Positions 1 through 5,847 of a stretch of 11,020 bases of DNA are shown piece by piece (within the stretch, counting starts at the first letter, position 1; the number at the start of each line of letters is the position of its first letter). The notes beneath the pieces were generated by a model. It was not told the DNA's origin and did not search any database. It saw only the letters and a list, made by a program, of their open reading frames with translations. A program made the position numbers and the translations under genes. The DNA is from Cloacimonetes bacterium UBA3541 (GTDB lineage: Bacteria > Cloacimonadota > Cloacimonadia > Cloacimonadales > Cloacimonadaceae), in contig DFOM01000020.1 in assembly GCA_002376725.1 (NCBI GenBank), forward strand, positions 1 through 11,020, read 5' to 3'.

Positions 1-3000
1 GGTCTATACCGTAGAAGGTATTGGTGAAATTATCATAGGCAATATCTATCATCAACCCGCCAATATTAGCTAAGGAATAGGATGTGCCTTCAAGATTATA
101 CCAGAGAGAATCCACATAAGTAGCTACACCTGTATTGACATTCATCGTATATAGGTCATATCCATCAGTACCGTATAGAATATTATTATTATCATCATAG
201 GCAATACCCATAATGGCAGCACCCATCTCACCTAACTGAGTCATAGCTCCAGTCATTGGATTAATCTCCCAGAAGTTATCCCTGGTCAGAGTTCCATCAT
301 CATACCGACAGCTTAACCACTTGCCGTTTGCCCAATCTGCACCAGCCATAAAATCATAGATATCTATAGCTGGAAAAGGAGTTGGTAAATTATACATCGT
401 CCCAGGTGTAGCAAGGTTAAACTGCACAAAATAATCGGTGGATACATTTTCTGCAACTCCTTCAGTATCCAGAGGCAAACAAATCAATACATCTTGAAGT
501 GTATCATTCTCGGTAACTTCATCCATACTCAAGCTTGTTGTCACTGTTACTAATGAGGCAGTACATAATGCTGGTGTAAAAGAAGCAAAAGTTACTTGCT
601 GGGTCATTCCCATCGCCAAACCGCTTACCGTTTGAGTGTCAGTATAAGTATCACCGATAGTGCAAGTAACAGTAAATGATTCTGTATTCAAACCATTGTT
701 AATTACCGTTGCTTTTGGTATTACTAATGTATTTTCTCCCACCACTTGCGTTGGAACATCCCAGCTTACGGGTGCTACATCATGATTGGGAGGTAGACTG
801 AAGGTTACATCATCTATATACCAATAATCAAACTGGTAATGATTACCATCCAGAGTCCAGGCTATATAAGTAATAGGAGAATTCAGATTGGAAATTAAAA
901 TAGTCTTTAATCCACTTACATCACCTCCACCACTAATAATAGACCAGGAAGTATCATACCAAGTAGTTAAATCGTGACTATATTGCACTTTTGTGGTAAC
1001 TCCTGCGCCATAATCTTCATAGTAGGTACGAAATCTTATAGTCATAGCAGAAACATCAGCAGTATTGACAGGTAGAGAGATAAGACGACTTATACCTGTT
1101 GCATTTTGATAAGTAGCTTTCATCTCATAGGGTGTACCACCAGCATTATTGGTATTACTCAAAGACCAGCGATTGGATGTTATTCCTCCAGAATAGGTCT
1201 GAGTCCAATTCAAGGGCCAAATTCCATCCGTACCAAAATCCTGAGTGTAAGGTAGTGGAACACGGGGATCTGCTTCAATTACAAACCAGTAGGGTGGCAC
1301 TACTGCTGCACTACCATCACCATTGACTGCTTCTACAGTCCAGTACCATCGATCCAGATAGTTGAAAGTAATTCCACCCTGAGTTACAGGATTGAAACTT
1401 GTGTATGGGGTCTCCCAGTAGTATTCACCTTCATATATTGTTTCATCACTCCGCGACATATAGACAGCATAGTAATCAGGAACTCCACCCGTAATGGCTG
1501 GCGTCCAGGTAAGATTGAAACCAACCTGAGGCAAACCCGTAGCGCCATTAGCAGGATAAGTAAGAGTCACTGGATTAGGTGGACCTGAAGGAAACTCACT
1601 TATATGCAACATTATATTTGGTAAAAAATTATTTGGATTTCCATTTCCAGTAGGAGGTGTGTTATCATGATACCAGCATTGGTGGCATCCTCCTGTTCCG
1701 ATAGTATAATAAAAAGAAGGAAATGACAATGTGCCAGTACCACCATAATTAGTTTCTACGGCAACGATTAAATTACCATAAACATAAGGGAATGGATTAT
1801 CCAGCTCAAATGTATGCCAACCAAGAGTAGCAAAGGTATGAGTTCCCTGATCTACCAGAGTTGCACTTGCAGTAAAAGAATCCCAGGTCATTGCAGTAAT
1901 GGCTATATCAGTCGTTTGCATAGCATAAATCTTATATGGGATAGAAGCGGGATTGGAAATGGCACAATCCCAGGCAACTTTATCTAATATACCATAATCT
2001 CCAATTTGAGCATTGGTGTATAAGGCAGCAGAGCGTTCGTAACCCCATAATATACCAAAAGGCTGACGCTGAGTAGATGTTCCTGTCCCAATAATAGTAT
2101 AACCTTGCTCTATAGTAGTAAAGCTGAAAGGAGTAGCAGTAGAACTACCACCACTATTTTCTGCTTTAACAGTCCAGTAATATAGAGTACCATTTTGTAA
2201 AGGAGTAGTGGGAGTATAAGTAAGATTTGTAGTAGTGCCAATAGGTGTCGTGGGAGGATTATTTGTATCGCAGTATAGTTTATAGGCAGTAGGCACCCCA
2301 CCGGTAGTAGAAGGAGTCCAGGTAAAAGTTGGTCGGATACTTACCATTGTCGCCCCATTAGCTGGTGAGGTAAGAGTTACGGGATCTGGAGCTTCAGGAG
2401 TGATTTCTGGACCAACCACATAATCAATATAGTAGACCCTTGAATAAGCAGTTCTAAAACCAAGATAGTAATTATTTCCATCTAAGCTACTCAGGTCTAT
2501 TACTTTATGATACCAGGTATTAGCAACGGCAAAGGTTATATTACTACCTAATTGAATCCAGGTGGTCATATCTGATGAATAGACAATCTGCAATATTCCT
2601 ACAGTAGCAGAACAAAGTGTCCAAAAATCTAAAGTACTGGTTGAAGTTATAGTAACTTTAGGGGTTGAAAGTATATATTGAGTGTCTGTTGATCCAGTTT
2701 TACTAGCAGAAGCTCTTCCATGTTTAGCATAGGTTGTAGAACGGCTCCAGCTTCCTGGATTAGACCAACCTGCAGGGGGGAAAGTCGTATTTTCAAAACT
2801 CTCTGCTAATTGACTTGTTGTAGGTGTCTTGAAACTCCAGACCTCTGAAGCAGGAGAATTACCAAATTCATTTTTGGCAACCACTTTCCAATAGTAAGTA
2901 TTCCCCGCTCCTAAAGTGGGAGTATAAGTGGTTGCTGTTTGATTACTACTCACTAAGGGTGGATCGGAGGATGTGCCCAAATATACATCATAAGCAGTTG

Positions 3001-3703
3001 GATCTCCTGCACCAAGGGTGGGTAACCAGGATAAAACATCATTAGCAAAAGCCCAGCACCCATTTGCTGGAAATAATAAAGTGGGTGTCAAAGGAGCAGA
3101 GGTATTGGGGAAAACAAGCTGGATACGATTTATTGTAGCTGTTCTGCTATTTGCCGTAGGAGGAGATGCCGGGTCTGGATTTGTACTATTATTATTATAA
3201 TATATTCCTGTATTAGAACCACTGCCAAAAGATCCCCAAGTCATAGAAGCAGAACCAGGAGTATTCTCATCTACAGCAATAACCAGATTATCCGTATTAT
3301 TATAATTAAATGGTGTAGTTAAGGGTATTTCCATCCAGTTATTGGTTGCTGGTAAATAACTGGAAACATCCCCAGCAAAGACCTGAGTAAGATTTTCTAA
3401 AGGTACCCAATCTGTAGTGGAAGAAAATGAGGTCTTGATGGTATTCCCCATATAAATAACCCAATCTTTGGAATTTGTTATAGCACCAGAAACATAGAAG
3501 AATCTGAGCTTGGTAATATTCCCACTCTTATTTATCTGAGTTTGAAGATAAATTTGTTGAGAATAGGTATATGCATAATTAGCATAAATAGGTAAACTTA
3601 CAGCAGTAGATGTTCCTGTACCTATTTGGACAGTATCAGCAAATCCTAAAGTAGATAATGCCAATATCGCTATAAGCAAGAATAGTAAGATTAATTTCTT
3701 CAT
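1..3703 (-). CDS. Giant multidomain secreted protein, N-terminal 1234 residues (3' end outside window)
   Basis: The minus-strand frame is open from the ATG at 3703 to the window edge; I checked it at several points without finding a stop or frameshift. AAGGAG lies 9 nt upstream. Residues 1-22 are a signal peptide (MKK, hydrophobic core, GFA). Then, approximately: 23-195 a module opening QIGTGTST with SQQIYL; 205-293 fibronectin III-like (YYWKVVAKN); 297-432 a beta-sandwich resembling the cleaved-adhesin/MAM-like family (ESFENTTFPPAGW to YYIDYV); 435-530 fibronectin III-like; 533-700 a second, diverged copy of the first module (IIGTGTST, RSAALYT) containing C673-H-Q-C676; 704-810 fibronectin III-like; 811-972 a second adhesin-like sandwich (YIDDVTF); 973-1077 CARDB-like; 1078-1234 repeats with GIAYDDNNNILYGTD and IDIAYDNFTNTFYGID, reminiscent of beta-propeller blades. 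It is probably an exported adhesin or matrix protein. A C-terminal sorting domain would be expected outside the window. Domain names are by eye; no catalytic motif is visible. Confidence 0.93.
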   Translation of the reverse strand, partial: MKKLILLFLLIAILALSTLGFADTVQIGTGTSTAVSLPIYANYAYTYSQQIYLQTQINKSGNITKLRFFYVSGAITNSKDWVIYMGNTIKTSFSSTTDWVPLENLTQVFAGDVSSYLPATNNWMEIPLTTPFNYNNTDNLVIAVDENTPGSASMTWGSFGSGSNTGIYYNNNSTNPDPASPPTANSRTATINRIQLVFPNTSAPLTPTLLFPANGCWAFANDVLSWLPTLGAGDPTAYDVYLGTSSDPPLVSSNQTATTYTPTLGAGNTYYWKVVAKNEFGNSPASEVWSFKTPTTSQLAESFENTTFPPAGWSNPGSWSRSTTYAKHGRASASKTGSTDTQYILSTPKVTITSTSTLDFWTLCSATVGILQIVYSSDMTTWIQLGSNITFAVANTWYHKVIDLSSLDGNNYYLGFRTAYSRVYYIDYVVGPEITPEAPDPVTLTSPANGATMVSIRPTFTWTPSTTGGVPTAYKLYCDTNNPPTTPIGTTTNLTYTPTTPLQNGTLYYWTVKAENSGGSSTATPFSFTTIEQGYTIIGTGTSTQRQPFGILWGYERSAALYTNAQIGDYGILDKVAWDCAISNPASIPYKIYAMQTTDIAITAMTWDSFTASATLVDQGTHTFATLGWHTFELDNPFPYVYGNLIVAVETNYGGTGTLSFPSFYYTIGTGGCHQCWYHDNTPPTGNGNPNNFLPNIMLHISEFPSGPPNPVTLTYPANGATGLPQVGFNLTWTPAITGGVPDYYAVYMSRSDETIYEGEYYWETPYTSFNPVTQGGITFNYLDRWYWTVEAVNGDGSAAVVPPYWFVIEADPRVPLPYTQDFGTDGIWPLNWTQTYSGGITSNRWSLSNTNNAGGTPYEMKATYQNATGISRLISLPVNTADVSAMTIRFRTYYEDYGAGVTTKVQYSHDLTTWYDTSWSIISGGGDVSGLKTILISNLNSPITYIAWTLDGNHYQFDYWYIDDVTFSLPPNHDVAPVSWDVPTQVVGENTLVIPKATVINNGLNTESFTVTCTIGDTYTDTQTVSGLAMGMTQQVTFASFTPALCTASLVTVTTSLSMDEVTENDTLQDVLICLPLDTEGVAENVSTDYFVQFNLATPGTMYNLPTPFPAIDIYDFMAGADWANGKWLSCRYDDGTLTRDNFWEINPMTGAMTQLGEMGAAIMGIAYDDNNNILYGTDGYDLYTMNVNTGVATYVDSLWYNLEGTSYSLANIGGLMIDIAYDNFTNTFYGID

Positions 3704-3765
3704 AATTGAAAACTCCTTTTTGATTTAAGGTTAATCTTATGATTTTTTAAAGGATTAAATTATCT

Positions 3766-4047
3766 TTACTCTAGGTCTGCTCCTTGTGGCAGGGGAATAA
3801 ATGCAAAAGAAGCCAGACCTGCCTGATTGAGATAGTTAAGTTGAATGGAAGTTGTCTCAAAATTTACTCTTTTTGCATTCTGCCAGTGTAAGTGCGATGA
3901 AGGTTTTGCATAATAGCATAGAGAGTAAAAGAGAGAAACTTCATTTTTAGGAAGGGTAAATAAAACTGTAAATTGATGAAGAAAATGGATACAATGAGAG
4001 AAGATGCCCTTCTTGAACTTGAATAAATATGACTTCACAAGTTCCAT
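3766..4047 (-). CDS. Candidate 93-aa protein in the leader of the giant gene
   Basis: The open frame extends upstream to 4131, but the best start is the ATG at 4047. On the minus strand GGAAGGAG lies 6 nt before it (4061 to 4054), one of the best ribosome sites in the window. The product begins MELVKSYLFKFKKG and ends FIPLPQGADLE. It is rich in His, Phe, Tyr and Leu, has no clear signal peptide or domain, and I do not recognise it. It ends 62 nt before the start of the giant secreted gene on the same strand, so it would be co-transcribed. Supporting reality: ribosome site and position. Against: unusual composition, no recognised family, and the chance of a random ORF in a long leader. It could instead be a translated leader element. 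Confidence 0.35.
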   Translation of the reverse strand: MELVKSYLFKFKKGIFSHCIHFLHQFTVLFTLPKNEVSLFYSLCYYAKPSSHLHWQNAKRVNFETTSIQLNYLNQAGLASFAFIPLPQGADLE

Positions 4048-4087
4048 TTTTCTCTCCTTCCTTTTCTCATTAATACTAAACTTGGCT

Positions 4088-4126
4088 AAATAGCAATCTG
4101 TCAAATCAACATTTAAACTGCTATTT
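4088..4126 (-). promoter_or_regulatory. Leader hairpin upstream of the 93-aa ORF
   Basis: Read on the minus strand, AAATAGCA (4126-4119) is complementary to TGCTATTT (4095-4088): an 8-bp stem with a 23-nt loop between the putative promoter and the ribosome site at 4061-4054. The comparable gene at 9533 also has a hairpin in this position (9139-9160), though with a different sequence. Confidence 0.35.
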
Positions 4127-4158
4127 TTCAACCTTTACTCTCATAATTTACAATTTAA

Positions 4159-4187
4159 ATAGATCCAAAGATCCAAGTTATTGTCAA
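4159..4187 (-). promoter_or_regulatory. Possible promoter for the giant secreted gene
   Basis: On the minus strand the sequence TTTCTTGACA contains a perfect TTGACA -35 box at 4187-4182. The -10 is poor: TCTATT after 18 nt is the best canonical match (four of six), and TATTTA lies slightly further away. The same TTTCTTGACA string heads the promoter of the paralogous gene at 9079. Transcription from here would give a leader of about 450 nt. Confidence 0.35.
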
Positions 4188-4322
4188 GAAAAAAAATGCA
4201 TATTCATACCAAATTTCTGAAGATATTATTTATGTGTATTCCTAATTAATAGATTCATAATGAATTTGGTGAAATTTATTTTCCCCTTTCCCACTTTAAG
4301 ATGTGAAATAAATTGGTTGATA

Positions 4323-4353
4323 GATGTCCTCATATGCACAAGCCTCATAGAGG
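4323..4353. repeat. 31-nt interspersed repeat, copy 1
   Basis: This sequence recurs in inverted orientation at 8956-8986 with a single mismatch. It includes most of the hairpin CAAGCCTC-ATA-GAGGCTTG (4339-4346 with 4350-4357, 8 bp). A related hairpin, AAGCCTC-TGC-GAGGCTT, ends the window at 11004-11020. The two long copies bracket the two-gene operon 5165-8802. This is a REP- or MITE-like dispersed family by appearance; no transposase is nearby. Confidence 0.75.
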
Positions 4354-4434
4354 CTTGCTAAAAAGGTAGGCATACCTGATATGAGAAATATGAATAAAAT
4401 CATCGGGAGATGATGCAAAGGGGGACCTTTGCAT
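4329..4434. other. Cluster of hairpins, possible structured RNA or dispersed element
   Basis: An outer stem CTCATAT (4329-4335) with ATATGAG (4379-4385) encloses two perfect hairpins: CAAGCCTC/GAGGCTTG (4339-4357, loop ATA) and AGGTA/TACCT (4364-4377, loop GGCA). Just downstream are two more: ATCATC/GATGAT (4399-4414) and ATGCAAAGG/CCTTTGCAT (4413-4434). Both have the loop GGGA, which fits the GNRA tetraloop pattern, and they overlap by 2 nt. The pairing is visible directly. That it is transcribed or functional is inference. A tRNA is excluded because there is no acceptor or anticodon arrangement. Confidence 0.5.
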
Positions 4435-4470
4435 ACCAATACCTTTGCATACCAAGAACCTTTGCATACC
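4425..4470. repeat. Three direct copies of ACCTTTGCATACC
   Basis: The 13-mer ACCTTTGCATACC occurs exactly at 4425-4437, 4441-4453 and 4458-4470, with spacings of 16 and 17 nt. The first copy is also the 3' arm of the hairpin at 4413-4434. The spacers are too short (3-4 nt) for CRISPR. They could be protein-binding iterons or remnants of a dispersed element. Confidence 0.7.
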
Positions 4471-4611
4471 CTTACAAAACCCAGATTTTCTCATTTCCCC
4501 TTTTTTATATAAATAAAAGTAAAAAAATATCCTGGGCTAACTGACTGTTATTATGCGAGTTATCACTTTATCGCCCTGGCAAAACAAAAAATAAATTAAA
4601 AAAAGTTGTTT
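4471..4611. other. AT-rich spacer without recognised features
   Basis: No ORF with a ribosome site and no convincing promoter or terminator was seen here. The stretch has poly-A and poly-T runs on either side of a less AT-rich island at about 4530-4580. Confidence 0.5.
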
Positions 4612-4727
4612 TTTTACTTGACATTATTCTTAATATGTTTAGTTTGTATTTTGTTAATGAGTGTATAAAAATATAGAGTGTAAGATGCGATGAAAAAAAG
4701 AAGCAAAGGTGTATTTATTAAGGTATT

Positions 4728-4766
4728 CATCGTTCAAATCTTTCAATAGGTATTGAAGGTACGATG
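4728..4766 (+). promoter_or_regulatory. Long hairpin in tandem unit 1
   Basis: CATCGT (4728-4733) pairs with ACGATG (4761-4766). Inside, CTTTCAATA (4740-4748) pairs with TATTGAAGG (4751-4759) using one G-T wobble. The 5' arm could instead pair with CGATGAA at 4688-4694. The wobble where unit 2 has a Watson-Crick pair shows pairing retained despite a substitution. Confidence 0.5.
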
Positions 4767-4890
4767 GATAAAAAGATTTTACTTGACATTATTTTTAAGA
4801 TGTTTAGTTTGTATTTTATAATGATTGTATAAAAAAATAGAGTGTAAGATGCGATGAATAAAAAAACAAAGGTGTCTTTATTAAGGTATT

Positions 4891-4929
4891 CATCGTTCAA
4901 ATCCTTCAATAGGTATTGAAGGTACGATG
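4891..4929 (+). promoter_or_regulatory. Long hairpin in tandem unit 2
   Basis: CATCGT (4891-4896) pairs with ACGATG (4924-4929), and CCTTCAAT (4903-4910) pairs with ATTGAAGG (4915-4922), leaving a small asymmetric internal loop. The 5' arm, with its flank ATTCATCG, can alternatively pair with CGATGAAT at 4852-4859. No U-tract follows, so it is not a typical intrinsic terminator. Confidence 0.5.
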
Positions 4930-5050
4930 GATAAAAAGATTTTACTTGACATTATTTTTAAGATGTTTATTTTGTATTTTATAATGATTGTATAAAAAAA
5001 TAGAGTGTAAGATGCGATGAATAAAAAAAGCAAAGGTGTTCTAATGAAGC

Positions 5051-5126
5051 CCGGTAATTTTTTGACCGGATAGTTTATTAACCTTTAAAGAAAGCGTCAA
5101 ATATTAAAGAGATTGCTGATGCTTTC
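5051..5126 (+). promoter_or_regulatory. Two hairpins in the operon leader
   Basis: CCGGT/ACCGG (5051-5055 with 5065-5069) forms a short GC stem. GAAAGCGTCA (5090-5099) can pair with TGATGCTTTC (5117-5126) over 10 bp with one G-T wobble, ending 26 nt before the ribosome site at 5153-5158. They lie between the truncated third tandem unit and the first operon gene. A regulatory role is a guess. Confidence 0.35.
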
Positions 5127-5164
5127 TATATTAACTTATGTTTATATTTTTCAGGAGGAATGTT

Positions 5165-5833
5165 ATGAAAAAGTTAATTATTCCGCTGCTGTTCATTTTT
5201 GCTTTTAGCATTTTAGCAGCGGTAGAATCGGAACCTTCCGAAGTCGTCGGATATGTTAAATACCCCTGTGTAGCAGGTGACAATTTTGTTGCTATGCCAA
5301 TGAACGATGGTCATACCTTAGTTAGTGAAGTAACCGCTTCCTATAATGCTACGGAGGATATAATTAATACGGTTAATATATGGGATCCAACTTTTCAGAT
5401 ATGGAATGGATCCCCTAATTTGGGCAACAATTATTTTGACCCTGATTTAGAAGTAGGACCAGGTTCAGTCTTATTTTTAACAAGCTATCAAGCTTTAGAT
5501 TTCTATAGTATTGGCTCTATGCCTGCTACTAATGCACAATATAATATCGTCATTGGTGATAATACCATTATGGTACCTCTTAATAAGAGTTCGTTAACGA
5601 GTGTAAGTTTATTAGCTATGGATATGGGACCTAGTGATGAAATTAATACCATCAATTTATGGGATCAATCTTTTCAATTATGGTCTGCATGCCTTAATTT
5701 GGGTGGTAATTATTTTGACCCTGATCCGGCTATAACAATAGCTACTCCGTTATTTTTAACCAGTTATGCCAATTTCATTTGGCCCCCCAGTCCCAGAACT
5801 CTTAATTCACCTTCCCTTCGTAGCTCTAAATAA
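5165..5833 (+). CDS. Secreted two-repeat protein of 222 aa, function unknown
   Basis: The ATG at 5165 was chosen because AGGAGG (5153-5158) sits 6 nt before it and a signal peptide (MKK, hydrophobic core, ILAA at about 16-19) follows. An ATG at 5138 in the same frame has no such site. After the signal come two similar repeats of about 80 residues: roughly 33-112 and 126-204. Shared landmarks are GDN, an M/V-P-M/L strand, INTVNIWD/INTINLWD, F-Q-I/L-W, NLG-NYFDPD and LFLTSY. It ends about 18 residues after repeat 2 with a Ser/Pro/Arg-rich tail and has no C-terminal sorting domain, unlike its neighbours. No enzyme motif is visible. It lies 14 nt upstream of the 984-aa surface protein gene, so the pair is almost certainly co-transcribed. 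It may be a partner or a periplasmic protein; family not recognised with certainty. Confidence 0.9.
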   Translation: MKKLIIPLLFIFAFSILAAVESEPSEVVGYVKYPCVAGDNFVAMPMNDGHTLVSEVTASYNATEDIINTVNIWDPTFQIWNGSPNLGNNYFDPDLEVGPGSVLFLTSYQALDFYSIGSMPATNAQYNIVIGDNTIMVPLNKSSLTSVSLLAMDMGPSDEINTINLWDQSFQLWSACLNLGGNYFDPDPAITIATPLFLTSYANFIWPPSPRTLNSPSLRSSK

Positions 5834-5847
5834 ACAGGAGGATAAAA

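Larger units (their letters stand above)
4612..5039. repeat. Tandem repeat of about 165 bp, 2.6 copies, upstream of the operon
   Basis: Units start with TTTTACTTGACATTATT at 4612, 4777 and 4940, giving periods of 165 and 163 nt. Units 2 and 3 differ by about two changes over the first 100 nt, while unit 1 is more diverged. The third unit breaks off after AAAGGTGTT (about 5039) and runs into the operon leader. Each unit carries TTGACA. Units 2 and 3 also have TATAAT, but 28 nt away, so it is not a standard sigma70 pair. Each full unit contains CGATGAA(T), then ATTCATCGT, then ACGATGGAT, which allow two competing stems. No protein-coding role is apparent. Confidence 0.9.

Noticed and set aside
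1132..3200. Open frames at 1132-1326 (+), 2110-2301 (-, other frame) and 3018-3200 (+)
   Set aside because: They lie inside the continuous minus-strand coding frame of the giant secreted protein, have no ribosome sites and show low-complexity translations.
4329..4385. tRNA-like cloverleaf
   Set aside because: The stem lengths and loops do not fit a tRNA; there is no anticodon arm, T-loop consensus or acceptor stem.
4425..4470. CRISPR-like array
   Set aside because: Only three 13-nt repeats with 3-4 nt spacers, and no cas genes.
4727..4909. 60-aa minus-strand ORF
   Set aside because: It is a by-product of the tandem repeat units, with no ribosome site and no recognisable product.
4618..4985. 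Canonical sigma70 promoter in each tandem unit
   Set aside because: TTGACA and TATAAT are 28 nt apart in units 2 and 3, and unit 1 lacks TATAAT; no 16-18 nt partner of good quality was found, so this is kept only as a hypothesis.
5138..5164. Upstream ATG extending the 222-aa protein by 9 residues
   Set aside because: The extension MFIFFRRNV would cover the AGGAGG site, and the ATG at 5165 has ideal spacing and begins a standard signal peptide.
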